Shown here piece by piece: positions 24,081-38,040 of a stretch of DNA of 64,000 nucleotides. Numbering within the stretch: position 1 is the stretch's first letter; each line of letters starts with the position of its first letter. A program made the position numbers and the translations under genes. The stretch spans positions 48,377,124-48,441,123 of the forward strand of contig NC_089226.1 of the NCBI RefSeq assembly GCF_963924675.1. Reading direction: 5' to 3'. The notes beneath the pieces are model-generated. The model was not told where the DNA came from, searched no databases, and was given only the letters and a program-made list of their open reading frames with translations. Source of the DNA: Phocoena phocoena. Taxonomy: Eukaryota > Chordata > Mammalia > Artiodactyla > Phocoenidae.

Positions 24081-24390
24081 AAGTGTTCTCAAACACAGTG
24101 TTGCTATACATTTGTGCATTGTGATCGATTGTAATTTACTACTGTTGAAGTATTTATTTACCTAAAAAACAAATGAGTCTACTAAAGAGTATCGATATCA
24201 ACAGATCCTTTTACCTTTATGTGTGCCTTCTTAAGCTCTAGTGCTGAGAGAATTGCATGTAACCACAGCTGGTTTTTTGCTGTACTGCACCTAGTAATCT
24301 GGGGGTGACCATGAAATTGTGGCTCCCCGTGAATGCTGTCCCTTCTTCCGTGTATGTCACAGCACAGAGAAAGAAGGGTGAGAACCACTG
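24081..24390. mobile_element. hAT (Charlie-like) non-autonomous DNA transposon with perfect 8-bp duplication
   Basis: The right terminus, read inward, is CAGTGGTTCTCACCCTTC, typical of Charlie elements; the left is aagtgttctcaaacacag with one base lost. The flanking 8 bp ttctaagt is identical at 24073-24080 and 24391-24398. The 310-bp interior is non-coding. Confidence 0.8.
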
Positions 24391-24554
24391 TTCTAAGTTA
24401 TTTTTGATGTGTATGAGAATTTCTCCAGGATATAATTGCTTGGGCAGGGTTTTTTCCTTCTTTTAAAAATGAAGTACCTGTTCCAGACGTGGCCCTTGTA
24501 CTCCATAAATTCTCATAAATAATGCCTATGGTTTTTATGATAATAACAAGCACT

Positions 24555-24745
24555 GTCACCTTTTGACTGGTTGAAATCTTAGGCAAGTTACAAAAGCTTT
24601 GCAAACCTCAGTTTCTTCCAATAAAAAAATGGAGGTGATAATATTTATACCTCAGTTCTTTCAAAGATTAATTGAGATAAAGTATTATACATAACACTGA
24701 TTGGAGCAGTACCTGAACCAGGTGGTTAATTAGTGTTAGTCTCTT
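24555..24745 (+). repeat. MIR, plus orientation
   Basis: MIR blocks in order: cttaggcaagttacaaaagc, cctcagtttcttccaataaa, gtgataatatttatacctca, attgagataaagtattatac. Confidence 0.6.
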
Positions 24746-24779
24746 CCCCTCCGCAGAGTGCCTTTAATTCATCCTTTCT

Positions 24780-25340
24780 GACTTCCAGCTTTCCCTCCAG
24801 AATGTGGTTGTGATTGTAAAAGCTGAACATGGATTTGCCGTCAGTTTCTCTAAAAGTGCAGATAATTGAGCTACCTAATTGTCTTATTTTTTCTAATTAT
24901 CTACTCCATTCTTTTTTTCCAGTACTATCTTTGTCATCAGTTAAATTCATTCCCAATAACAGGGAAATTCTTGGCTTAATTGGATACTACAATGCCTGGT
25001 ATAAATTTTATAAGCATTGTATTTATCAATTATCCAACCCAGAAACCACTGGGAAGTGTTAATTAGGTACTAAAAGCAAATTGGATTACCTTAGGGATCT
25101 TTTTAACAACAATTTTACACTCAACCAGTTGATTAGGCCATAAATTACACATATCATCCTAGGATCCTGTCCAAGTGTGTTTTGAAATCTTTGACTTTCT
25201 CTGGCTTGCCGTTCAACTTTGCACCTTTATAAAGTTATTTAAAAGTACTCCATGTTCTTAGGAAGCACCCTGATTGGTGGGATAGCATTGTTAAACAATG
25301 ATGATTACGATAGCCAGCTTAAGAGGTCTGTCATCTCTGG
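24780..25340. other. Repeat-free block rich in TAAT-core motifs; candidate regulatory element
   Basis: No repeat family is seen. It has several homeodomain-type cores within a short span (gataattgagctacctaatt near 24860, gttaattaggtac near 25059, gttgattaggcc near 25129, gttaaacaatgatgattac near 25290). Function and conservation cannot be tested from one sequence. Confidence 0.3.
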
Positions 25341-25389
25341 CCAGAGAGTCAATTCTGTGCTGAACATAAGAGTATCATTTGGTATATAG

Positions 25390-25450
25390 TTTTTTTTTAA
25401 TAACTTTAAAACAATCTTTATTGAGATATAATTTATATATGATATTTAGT
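25390..25450 (-). repeat. Short L1 3'-end fragment (tentative)
   Basis: The text aatctttattgagatataat is the complement of an old L1 3' end. Too short for firm assignment. Confidence 0.4.
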
Positions 25451-25664
25451 TTTTTAGTAAAGATTCGAGTAAAGTTTTGAACAAAGATTTTTCTCTGTAG
25501 ACTCAGCAACAGGAAAATTTGTATACTTGCCTATGCCAGACCTGATCTCAAGTCTTACAATAGGATGTAGTGGAGTCTAGAGTCAGAACACCTGACTTCA
25601 AACCTCAAGTTTTCCTCTTCCTGGCTGTGTATTATTCGAGAAAATTAGTTTAATTAAATAAATC

Positions 25665-25800
25665 TTCATTTAGTAATTTATGCAACAAATACTTCATAAG
25701 CACTTATTATTGTTAGACACTCTTCTAGATATTTTAGATACAGCAGTGAGCAGAACAGACAACAATCCCTGCCTTTTTAAAACTTCTAGCTTACATTGAT
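25665..25800 (-). repeat. L2 3' end, minus orientation
   Basis: Reversed L2 terminus: caacaaatacttcataagca, gacactcttctagatatttt, gatacagcagtgagcagaac, aatccctgcc. Confidence 0.6.
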
Positions 25801-25936
25801 TGAATGTTGAGACACACCTATGGAGTTCTGGTAACGTGTAGCAGAAGGAATGCAAAGAGACTGAGAATAACGTCCTACCTGGGAGGAGCTCACCCTGAAG
25901 CCTTAATTTCCGTCTTTTTTAAAAAAGTAGGAATTA

Positions 25937-26126
25937 GGGCTTCCCTGGTGGCGCAGTGGTTGAGAGTCCACCTGCCGATGCAGGGGACACGGGTTCGTGC
26001 CCCGGTCCGGGAAGATCCCACATGCCGTGGAGCGGCTGGGCCCGTGAGCCATGGCTGCTGAGCCTGCGCGTCCGGAGGCTGTGCTCTGCAACGGGAGAGG
26101 CCACAACAGTGAGAGAACTGCGTACC

Positions 26127-26151
<25 letters not shown>
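25937..26151 (+). mobile_element. CHR SINE, full length
   Basis: Full consensus order from GGGCTTCCCTGGTGGCGCAG through the B box GGGTTCGTGCC, the normal CCGGTCCGGGAAGATCCCAC block, and a long poly-A. A 16-bp duplication, aaaaaagtaggaatta, flanks it at 25921-25936 and 26152-26167. The intact duplication and little divergence indicate a young insertion. Confidence 0.96.
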
Positions 26152-26160
<9 letters not shown>

Positions 26161-26167
26161 GGAATTA

Positions 26168-27685
26168 TATAAATATGTATATTCCATATTCTTTGAGGTT
26201 TCTGAATGTCAGTTATAATCAGGTCTGGTGAAGAAGTATGGAAGCTGCATTTTCATTATAACTGTGTAGAAAATGTTTTTTGCTTTTATGTTTGTTTTGT
26301 TTTTGAGATGAAGAAGACTTTCTAGATGGATGGGACAACATGTGTGTGCAAAAACCTGGGGTCAGGGAAGAACAGGGTTTGCTCAAAGGACAATAAAATT
26401 CTAGTTGGTGGAGAGTAGTGTACAGGAAAGGGAGTAGTGGGTTATGAAGCTTGAAGGGTCATTTCACGTACTCCTCTACCATCTCTCTTTCAAGCTATCA
26501 GAAATGCCACTATAAATTCTTCCTAGCTTTCCTGAAAGGATAAAATCTTTGTTTGAACTCTAGTAGCCTTCTTAGAGGTCAAATATTAAGGGAAGAGAAC
26601 ATTGAATTAATGGAGGACTCAGAAACCAAGTATACAAAGATGACATAAAGTCTCTGTAAGTCTTTGCTTCTTAGCTGTAAACTAAGAATGATATCGACTT
26701 CATGGCTTACGAACATGGGACTAATATTTATTTATTCTTTAGATCACTTTAGGAAGGGTATACACAAATAAATTAAAAAATGAATATATGGCATACTCAT
26801 TGATAACACATAGTAGGGACTCAATAAAAGTTTATTCAATAAACAAATCTATAAACGCATGCCCATCTCTCAAGAGAAAGGAGATACAGTGTACAAAATT
26901 TTATAATGTTATGCAAATGAAAATGTTAATTATCACCTCACTGTTCTTAACTTTACATTATAGTTATCAGTATACATGCTTTTTTGAACATGTGACTACT
27001 AACTGCCCGAGAGTAGAGGCCAAATCTTCCTCATCTCAGGTTTGATGATGCCTGTCATTCAGAAGGGCTCAGTGAATGCCAGTTGGCTTGGTGGAGGTCA
27101 CAGTAGAAGTTGGTGGGTAATCTAATTGATGGGCTTTCTAAAGTACTTAGTCTCTAAACAAGAGAGTAGGTTTTCTCATACATGATTTCCTGTCCCAGGA
27201 TCCAAATGGAAGAGTCCTGTAGCTGCGCAGCCTGAAAGCAGATGTTGCCCTGTCAGTTATCTTTGATTCTACTTGAGAAACCACAGGAAGCTGGTTGCAG
27301 ACAAATCATCAACACTGTAGGAACAGGGGAATGGCAGCCTACATGTGTGCTCACAGAGGAGACATGGCGCTTGGCCACACAGAGGTGAAAATGACTAGGG
27401 CTGATCTAGAAGTACAAATAAGTGGAGTCTGGCTGTTTTCTATTTCTACTTTGTTACAAAACTCCTTCCACTCTGCTTAGTAGTAGAGTCAGTTACTGAG
27501 ACATTTGTGTTCTCTTTTTAATTAACCTTTTGATGGCAAGGACTGCATTTTAACCCTTCAGGGTACCCAGTACCTAAATTGTTGCATATAGTAAGCATGT
27601 GCCATAAGATATTTTTAGATTTCAATTATTTGAACTATACTGATACCTGCATGCCCTAGGGATGGGGGAGAAAGGCAGCCAGTGG
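26168..27685. other. Unique stretch, no gene seen
   Basis: A short MIR/L2-type tail is possible near 26800 (agtagggactcaataaaagt). Otherwise no exon or repeat could be named. Confidence 0.4.
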
Positions 27686-27689
27686 GACT

Positions 27690-27900
27690 AATATTTATTA
27701 AACACCTCAGGGCAAGGAAGAGTATTTTCATATTATTTCATTTTATTTTTATAGCAATTGTATTTGGCAGCTAATATTATTCGCACTTTATTGTGAAGAG
27801 GTTGAAATGTCTACATGAATTTCCCGAGGTCATATATCTAGTGTATTACAGAGCTGGAATTCAAATCCATCTTTGCCTGACAACAACGCCTATGCATTTT
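27690..27900 (-). repeat. MIR, minus orientation
   Basis: Reversed MIR blocks: atttattaaacacctcaggg, cactttattgtgaagaggtt, tcccgaggtcatatatctag, acagagctggaattcaaatc. Confidence 0.66.
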
Positions 27901-29879
27901 CTTCTTCCTCAAAACTACGAGATTGTTTCCTTTGGTATAATAGCTGAAATTTAGTTCTATCATGGTAAATGCATTTTTACGGTAACTTCAAACCAATTAT
28001 ATGCACAGGTTGTATGAATATGATGAATTACTATATAATTTTAAAATTATGCTAATATTTCTGGTCATTAGAATGGTTTTCTAACAAGAAAGGAAATTAC
28101 ATTTTCCATTATAGCTTTCAGAAAGGCTTTTGGTTGCCTACCTAGCATCCATTTGCCCCCTCCCTTCTTCCTCACAGAATCTGTTGTTTGAGCATTTATT
28201 TCTCTACCACAAAACCCATGTGCCTCAGGAGAGGCATGACTTTCTCAAGCTCTGAGGGTTGGCCTGACTTGTCTAAGATTAATCCCATCCCAGTGGAACT
28301 TGGCTAAAGTTAATCCCTTGCCAGTGTTTGGTTCTGGATTGGCTGTGTGATCCGTTTGAAGCCTATAAAATGCAAGAAGGGATTTTCATGAGATTTCTGG
28401 GAAATGTTATTCTTGATATTCTGAGAAACCTTCTGGATTCCAATGTCCTTTCTTCTGCACATTGCAGTCCATAGAAGTGAAGTCCAGAACTGCTATAGCC
28501 ATCTTGCTACCTGCCTGAGGATACCACATGTCCACACAGAGGAAGGCCAGGCCAAGAGATTAGCATGGACATGGACCTGAACCCTTTGAATTAAGTTGAC
28601 CTCAATGCTGTTCCAACAAATGTTCTTTTTGTTTAAGCACATTTGAGTTGGGTTTCCTATAACTCACTTCCAAAAGCTAAAACTATTTTGTAGCCTCAAA
28701 GAAATATGTGATAAACTTGATTCCTTTTCTTAGATTACATCATCATCTTTTTGTAGGTTCACCTTCATCCATAGAGTTAGCTGAGCAGTCCTCTTCTGAG
28801 TTCCCGGTGACCCTTCTTACAATGATTAACCCACCAAACACAAAATTATCTATTCCCCTGTCTACCTCACCCACAATCTAAGCTATCCCGAAGAAGAAAC
28901 AGAATCTCATTTTTCTTTGTGTACCCCACTTTTGGCACGTAGTATTCAGTCAATTCCTGTTGATAGACCTGAACTGTGCCTCCACAGTCCACCTGGAATT
29001 TTTGAGAAGCTCGTCATTCTGGATAGCTAAGTTTTGTAGATAGGTAAAGGTTAAATATTTCAAACAAACAAGCACTTACAGCTCAATTCATTGCTGAATA
29101 GGAATCTTTATTAAATTCACTGCATTATTTCCTATTTTCTTAAAGTGTAACGGATATAGTTTAACCATTTTATATAATAATGTACTCAGAAATTACTCAA
29201 GTGTTCACAAACATTTAACCTATGATGGCTGATCCACAATCACTGATATTTTTTTAATTCATAAAGCTACTTTTTACTTATTAATTCACCTTCCCATGTT
29301 TTCTAATTGCTTGCAAAGGATCCCTCCCTTTTTTATTTTTATTTTTAAATCTAATATGGACTTGAAATTCTAATCCAGACCTTACATCTGGAACTATGTG
29401 TTAAGTAAGAACACACTGTTTTTGAGTAAGGGGCTGAGAGTGCCGCTTTATTGTAGATTCTAGAGTAACGAACTCTAGTATGCAAACTTTGGATATTTCT
29501 ATTTGACTTTTCAGAGTTGTTTTCTTTATTCCTGGTTTTCAGGGTTTGAAATAAGTAATCTTTCTGGAGACGATTTCTCAAAAGATGAGCACAGTGTTTT
29601 GTAGTAGAAGTGATTTGTCTGATTTTTGGGTTTATTTTTCTTTGAACTTCAGGACCTGGAAAGGAGAAACTTTTGTGGTTTAAAGAAATGTCATGCTTAG
29701 TAGCTCCCTTTCCTGAAATTGCAGGTGGGCTTTCCAGTTTCTTCCCTTCAGACTTATTGATTTGTCTGTCTTCTCAATTTATTTTCCATTTGTATCTGGC
29801 TGTGAGAGAAAGCTTTTTGAGAAACTCCATATGCTTTCTGATAATTGAGAAGAAGAATGTACAAACATTAGCTCAGGTG
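27901..29879. other. Mostly unique; possible unclassified old repeat at about 28130-28640
   Basis: The 28130-28640 part (for example ttggctgtgtgatccgtttg, tgccagtgtttggttctgga) reads like a medium-reiterated element such as an old LTR or MER, but I could not place it. The rest shows no exon or repeat. Confidence 0.3.
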
Positions 29880-30270
29880 GAAACTTGACTTTGCTCCTGC
29901 CTGCCTCATTTTAGCTTAGTATTTGGACTTTACAATAGATTTAAATATATTTAGCATTTTAAAAGAAAAGTGCTGCCTATTTCTTTTGAGGACACAGTAC
30001 TGTAAATTCTGTAATTAGTACAGTCAGAATGGAAGAACTCTGCCTGAAAAGCTGTATTCATACAGGAGGAGTTTGCATAAAGTATGTTTCAGTTAAATCT
30101 TCAGAATTTGTTTCATGTTGAAATTTGCCATAGCAGAGTATGTAAGAAAGAACATTCAGGAAGGTGTCACAAGGCCTATACTTTCCAGCCCAGCTGCACC
30201 TCAAATGCACTGTGCAAGAGTTAAAAGGTGTGCCTAATCTGACCTATTTCTATGTGTAGAAATTACATAT
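29880..30270. other. Repeat-free block, candidate conserved element
   Basis: About 390 bases with no repeat resemblance, low complexity or open frame of note, and dense AT-rich cores (aatagatttaaatatattta, aattctgtaattagtacagt). Flagged only as a candidate for conservation testing. Confidence 0.25.
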
Positions 30271-30404
30271 GGTCTGATATACAGAGAAGGTGTTCAATTC
30301 ATTTTCTCTCAGTTCAATACATTTAGTAGCTCATTGAGGATCTCTGGCTTTGTTGTTGTTTGTTGTTGTTGAGGGTTCTTCTACATATAAATTGAAAAAA
30401 GAGA

Positions 30405-30880
30405 TGAAATCAAATCTCCTTACTCTAGTTAAAATCTACCCAACCAACATCTTGTCCCATTACTTCCCACCAAGCACCTTGTGATCCAACCACGTGAAAC
30501 TTCTCACTATTCCTTGAGGATACTCGACTTTTATGGCACTGCTGTTCCCTCTACATGGAGCCCATCACAGCTTACGCACATGACAGATTCCTTCTTTTCA
30601 AGATCATGATCGAATAACATCTTACTAAAAGTCTTCTTTGTATTCCCCAGGCCAAACTTGTTGCCGCTCCCTGGGTTTCCCATAGCCTGCAAACGTTCAC
30701 TGTCAACCCTCTTCTCACTTTGTCATATAAATTGCTTATTTGTGTGACTATTTGTCTTCTCTGGTGTGTGAGTTCTTAGAGGGGGAGAATGTATTTCGTA
30801 CATCTTTGTATCTCTCGTTTCTAGCCCGGTATCTAAAATATAATAGAACATAATGAATATTGAATAGATGGATGAATTGA
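30405..30880 (+). repeat. L2 3' end, plus orientation
   Basis: L2 order: cacgtgaaacttctcactat, ggcactgctgttccctctac, aagtcttctttgtattcccc, gtgtgtgagttcttagaggg, and a tail tgaatattgaatagatggat. Confidence 0.65.
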
Positions 30881-31479
30881 TAGCTAAATAAGAATATAAA
30901 TAAATAGAAACAATTTGTTGTAAAATTATTTTTAGATTGTTCTAACTAAAGGCAGTGGACAGACAAATTGATCTCTTAAAGATTCCTCAGAGCTATCAAT
31001 CAGTATAGAACTTCTTGATTTTAAGCATATTTAAGAGTTGTGACAGTGTTGATGGATATGAATTTCATTTCTTCATAATTTTTGAGAATAAAATAAAATA
31101 CTCAGTACCAAAAACATTTTTAGGTAGTTTCTATTAAGAATGAATTCCAGGGCTGTTTGAAGCATTTGCAGATTAATAATAATACTCTGATGATCAGAAA
31201 CATTACAGCCTTATTTGCAATTATCATTTGAGTGTTGACCCCTGATGATCATCCTAATCTCATTTGATAGTTACTTTGACTCTTTAAAACATTTATTATC
31301 ACTGCGATTACCTTTTCCCCCCAAAGATCTCATTGATTTTCCTGGAGAATAGATTTTAAATATAGAAACATTTTATATAAGGGAAATTAATATGTCTTTT
31401 TTATGCATTTCAGCTTACTTTACACATATCTTATCAACAACAACAAACACTTCTTGTTGAGAAAAATTTTATTGAAAAG
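30881..31479. other. Unique AT-rich stretch, no gene seen
   Basis: No repeat family or exon recognisable. Confidence 0.4.
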
Positions 31480-31499
31480 TCATTTGTACTATATTTATT

Positions 31500-31938
31500 T
31501 ACTTATTTTTTATTGGGGTATAGTTGCTTTACAATGTTGTATTAGTTTCTGCTGTACAACTAAGTGAATAAGCCATATGTATACATATATCCCCTCCCTC
31601 CTGGACCTCCCTCCCACTGGCCCCCCATCCCACCCATCTAGGTCACCACAGAGCACTGAGCTGTGCTCCCTGAGCTATACAGCAGGTTCCCACTAGCTAT
31701 CTGTTTTACACATGGTTGTGTATATATGTCAATCCCAATCTCCCAATTCATCTCACACTCCCCTTCCCACCCCCAACCCTGTGTCCACACGTTTGTTCTC
31801 TACGTCTGTGTCTCTATTCCTGCCCTGCAAATAGGTTCATTTGTACCATTTTTCTATTTAGACTCCACATATATGCGTTAATATACGATATTTGTTTTTC
31901 TCTATCTGACTTACTTCACTCTGTATGATGGACTCTAG
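31500..31938 (-). mobile_element. Twin-primed L1, 3' segment (minus orientation)
   Basis: It is the reverse complement of the L1 3'UTR and the last part of ORF2 (ends near ctgacttacttcactctgta, which encodes the ...SEVSQ C-terminal region). It joins an oppositely oriented ORF2 segment at about 31938/31939. The outer flanks share a 20-bp duplication with one mismatch (31480-31499 and 32324-32343), proving that both segments entered in one event. Confidence 0.88.
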
Positions 31939-32323
31939 GCATCACCTCACACCGGTCAGAATGGCCATCATCAGAAACTCTACAAACCATAAATGCTGGA
32001 GAGGGTGTGGAGAAAAGGGAAACCTCTTGCACTGTTGGTGGGAATGTAAATTGATACAGCCACTATGGAGAGCAGTATGAAGGTTCCTTAAAACACTAAA
32101 AATAGAACTACCATATGACCCAGCAATCCCACTACTGGGCATATACCCTGAGAAAAACATAATTCAAAAAGACACATGCACCCCAATGGTTATTGCAGCA
32201 CTATTTACAATAGTCAGGACATGGAAGCAACCTAAATGCCCATTGATGGATGAATGGATAAAGAAGATGTGGTACATATATACAGTGGAATATTACTCAG
32301 CCATAAAAAGGAATGAAATTGGG
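31939..32323 (+). mobile_element. Twin-primed L1, inverted 5' segment (plus orientation)
   Basis: It encodes the ORF2 region immediately preceding the one in the neighbouring segment: [60 protein letters not shown]. One in-frame TGA follows PLWRAV. The order and opposite orientation are those produced by twin priming during L1 integration. Confidence 0.88.
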
Positions 32324-32343
32324 TCATCTGTACTATATTTATT

Positions 32344-32480
32344 AACTCATTCATTTATTTGAGTGATTGGCTAAACTAATAATTCTTGGGCATCAACTTT
32401 GTGCCTAGCACTGAACTAAGCACATATCAGTGGGAAAGAGACTTATGTAAACAAGAAGTGTAAATAAATACAATAAACTG
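32344..32480 (-). repeat. L2 3' end fragment, minus orientation (tentative)
   Basis: Resembles a reversed L2 tail: ctcattcatttatttgagtg, catcaactttgtgcctagca, ctgaactaagcacatatcag. Confidence 0.42.
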
Positions 32481-32489
32481 GGAGACACC

Positions 32490-32640
32490 AATGTGTAGTA
32501 CAAATAATGCAGGCTTTAGAATTTTGAAGTTGCCTCTGTACCCTAGCTTGACCCCTTTTCACCTAAGTGATCCTGGACAAGTCTTGAATCTCTCTAATGG
32601 TCTGTTTCCACATTGGAAAAATGGCTTTATGAGAGTAGAG
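32490..32640 (+). repeat. MIR fragment, plus orientation (tentative)
   Basis: A MIR-like order is present: ataatgcaggctttagaatt, agtgatcctggacaagtctt, gaatctctctaatggtctgt. Confidence 0.42.
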
Positions 32641-32839
32641 TACATTTTCTTTTTGTCTCATGTACTATTACTCATCGATATCTGAGTCATAAGCATCAAT
32701 AAAGGCTTCAAAAGGATGACACTCAAATTGATTCTTAAAGACTTAATAGGAATTTTCTGTACAATTATGAATAATGGTAACAGTGATCCTGGTAATAATA
32801 ATTATACAAATAATAACAAAAATAATAGCACTGAGTCAT

Positions 32840-33060
32840 ACTTACTGTATAATGGGTAGTATTTTAGGACATTTTAGGTATTAAATCATTTGGATCTCTG
32901 AAGATTTTAAAATAAACACTTTTCTAACCCTCATTTTACAGATGAGAAAGCTGAGGTATAGACACTTTAAGACATTTGTCCAAGAACACTTGACCCGTAG
33001 CTGGTTGATCCTGGATTCAAACACAAGTAGTACAGTTGCTGAGCCTTACTTGTCAACCGT
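32840..33060 (-). repeat. MIR, minus orientation
   Basis: Reversed MIR: ctcattttacagatgagaaa, gctgaggtatagacacttta, catttgtccaagaacacttg, ctggattcaaacacaag. Confidence 0.66.
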
Positions 33061-33292
33061 CAGCAGCTCCCCTGTCTTTTAGTGGCTGCCATAGAAAGCA
33101 ATAGCAGTGATGATATTCCAATTTCTGGAAGTTGGGACTTTTAAGTCCTCCCATGTGGGGTAAATACCAAGTGTACCTAGGCATTATGGGGCCACGAGTT
33201 TGTCAAAATGTACTCTAGTGTCTAACTGAGGCTTGGGCTGAAGGGACACCTCATCACACCCTGTAAAATGCCCCAGGAGGCTGCACTAAATT

Positions 33293-33325
33293 TTATATAT
33301 ATATGTGTGTGTGTGTGTGTGTTTC

Positions 33326-33369
<44 letters not shown>

Positions 33370-33382
33370 TATATATATATAA
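33293..33382. repeat. Compound (TA)n(GT)n(AT)n(AC)n microsatellite at the L1 tail
   Basis: Alternating purine-pyrimidine DNA. From 33326 to 33369 the GT, AT and AC runs form a long self-complementary palindrome. It lies exactly where the poly-A of the following minus-strand L1 should be, so it probably grew from that tail. Confidence 0.88.
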
Positions 33383-33733
33383 ATTGAAGTATAGTTGATT
33401 TACAGTATTGTTTTAGTTTCAGGTGTAAAGCAAAGTGATGCAGTTACATGTATATATGTGCGTGTATATATATACATGCACATATATTTATACTTTTTTG
33501 ATTATTTTCATCACAGTTTATTACAAGATATTGAAAGTAGTTCCCTGTGGCATATGGTAAATCCTTGTTGTTTATCTATTTTATATATGGTTATATGCAT
33601 CTGTTAATCCCACACTCCCAGTTTATCCTTCCCCCCTTCCCCTTTGGTAACCATAAGTTTGTTCTCTATGTCTGTTTCTGTTTTGTAAATAAGTTCATTT
33701 GTACTATTTTTTAGATTCCACATATAAGTGATA

Positions 33734-35565
<1,832 letters not shown>

Positions 35566-36690
35566 CATCTTTGCTCTGTGGTTGTCACAGACCAATTGGG
35601 GGCAGTGTCTGCCCTCTAGTTGTTGGAGTAGAAGCCCATAGATCCAATTCTACCCAGTAGCATGAGGTAGGTAGAACTGGAGCACTCCTGGTGGGAAAGG
35701 AGATGCTGCGTTTCTTCCTCAGGAACTATCCACCAGAACGTGTGATTCTGTGATGCTGCCTTCCACCTGGTGGGTGCGCTCACAAAGATCACTATTGCTG
35801 GCACTGCCCTCAGTGGCTGCCTCTGCTTGGGAGCTCTGGTAATTGGCTCAGAGGTCCCTTAGGCATGCATGTGAGCTAACAAAGCCACCAGCATGTAAAC
35901 CCACTGGAGCCACCTCCCCTGAGCCTGCAGATAATTGGCTGTCGACCCTCATGCACATGTATGTGGTCCTGGTCCAAAAATCCACAAGAGTGAGAACCTG
36001 TCTGAGCCGCTTCCCTGTGCCTACAGTGGGATTGCTGGTAGTGAGCTCAGATTTCAGCCCTGCCTCCAAGTGTGTGTGTTCACAAAGTTCATAGAACCAG
36101 TGGAAGCTGGAGCCACACCCTGCTGTGAGCATATGACAATGAGGCTGCTATGGCATATCCATGCCCCTCCTTTTGTGTGTTGACAATGGGGCTCTTATGG
36201 TGGACCGCAATCCATCCTGTATGCGCCCCCAGCTGTGGCCCAGCCACACTCCAGGTCCTTACAGCTGTCTCTGCACAGCCAAACCAAGTCCTCTCCCTGG
36301 GTCTGTCCCCTGAAACCCAAGTTTTAGCACCCAGGTGCTGCTCACATAAGTAGACACATGTCTTGGGCTGGGATGTGCAAGTACATGGCCAGGACTGTCT
36401 GTGCTGGTCTCTCTTTATCCTGCAGGGCCACAGACCAGTTTCCACACTCTCCTCACCAGCCTCTGAAGATCCCTGTCTGTCACAGTGGATCTCTCAGCTG
36501 GTGAAGGAGGTTCCCAGGATGAACCTGGGTATGTGGTGACCTTTCTTGCAGCTTTGTTTGTATGAGATCTTCTGCAAGCTTTCGGTAGATATTCTGTGAG
36601 AACTGTTCCATCTGTAGATGTATTTGTGATGTAGTTGTGGGAGGAGGTGAGCTCCATGTCCCTCTACTCTGCCATCTTGATCTCCTCTCC
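35566..36690 (-). promoter_or_regulatory. L1 5'UTR of the deleted L1
   Basis: The far end (36560-36690) matches the start of the L1 5'UTR seen in this genome (same 'atggag ctcacctcctcccac' and 'cagaagatc' wording, read on minus). It is moderately GC-rich with scattered CpG. Promoter activity is not shown. Confidence 0.68.
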
Positions 36691-36697
36691 CTAAATT

Positions 36698-37334
36698 AGA
36701 TTTTAGAATGACAGGGTTATATGGGGCATAAATAAAATATTATTCAAGTTCGTATTACCCACTGATGAGGTAATTTTGTGCACTATCACTTGGGTTTGAT
36801 ACTGTTTTGTGAGAAATGGGTAGATCCTGCACCTAGCTTTTCTTCTACTGGCCTACTCTCAGATGTCAGAAATGGAGGCTGTTATCAACATTCAAACAAA
36901 AGTCTCAGATTCCTGAGCCAGGGAATTTTCATTCTTCAATCACATACTCGTTGCTTCATCAATATTTTTCAATTTTCAACTATAAAACATTGAGCTTTAA
37001 TCACCAGAAACTTTTCATTTTTAGATATATATTTTCCTAGTGATACGAAATATTTTTAAAACTTAGGTAAAACTCATGTAAGCATGTACAAAGTAACTGT
37101 TTGAGAGGTCTTAGCAAACTTATAAAGTAAATTTTTCTACCTCTGGAAAACTGAATCCAGTGTAGAATTCTATCTTCTAACAAAGTAGGTCATCACCAGC
37201 TTATGTAATACCCATACAGCAAGAAATTAAGCTAGGAGCTGCTTTGGTTAAAACCTACACCATTGGTGTTTAATTTGATAATTCACCTAGAAAATTAACG
37301 TAATTCTTTGATCTTGAATCTTAAATCATTTAAA
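36698..37334. other. Unique AT-rich stretch, no gene seen
   Basis: No repeat or exon recognisable. Confidence 0.4.
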
Positions 37335-38040
37335 ATATTTTAATAAAGGTTATTGAGGTATGCTTTACATATAGTAAAGTGAACCAATTTAAAATTTACA
37401 ATTTGATGGGTTTGACAGATATAGACACCTGTGAAACCACTGCCATAATAAAGATACAGATAGTTTCTATCACCCCTGAAAGTTTCTTCATGCTGCATTT
37501 CAGCCCTTCCCTCCCTCTACCTCTAGGGTCTAGCCAGCACAATATGTTAATTTTTATTTTTCAGAATTTTATGTATGTAGAATTGTACAATATGAGCACT
37601 TTTGTGTCTTCTTTCAATTGGATTGATGCTTTTGAAGTTGTATGGATGTATCTTATTTTGTTTGTCCATTTACTTATTGATGTACATGTGGGTGTTTCCA
37701 CTCTGGGGATATTATGAAAAAAGTTTCTACAAATATTTGTGTATAAATCTGTGTGAATATTGTTCTTTAGTACCTAGAAATAGAATGGCTGACTCTTACG
37801 TTTATTTCTAACATTTTAAGAAATACCAAACTACTTTCCAATATGGTTGGATCATTTTACATTCCTACCAGCAGTGTACGAGAGCTTCGGTTCCTCCACA
37901 TCTTCATCAACACTTGGAATTACCAATCTTTTTAAAGTTGAGTCATTTTAATGGGTGCACAGTGGTTTTAATTTTCATTTCCCTGATGACTAACACTATT
38001 GAACTTTTCTTCTTGAGTTTTTATTCCATTCATATCTTTT
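37335..38040 (-). mobile_element. Old L1 3' region, minus orientation
   Basis: It opens with an old L1 3'UTR complement (aaaggttattgaggtatgct) and passes into ORF2 C-terminal sequence (gtttccactctggggatatt; ccagcagtgtacgagagctt; ttccctgatgactaacacta). More diverged than the L1s at 14.6 and 33.4 kb. Confidence 0.7.

Noticed and set aside
36190..36445. Cys/Thr/Arg-rich frames on both strands
   Set aside because: They fall in the L1 5'UTR; no domain and no splice support.
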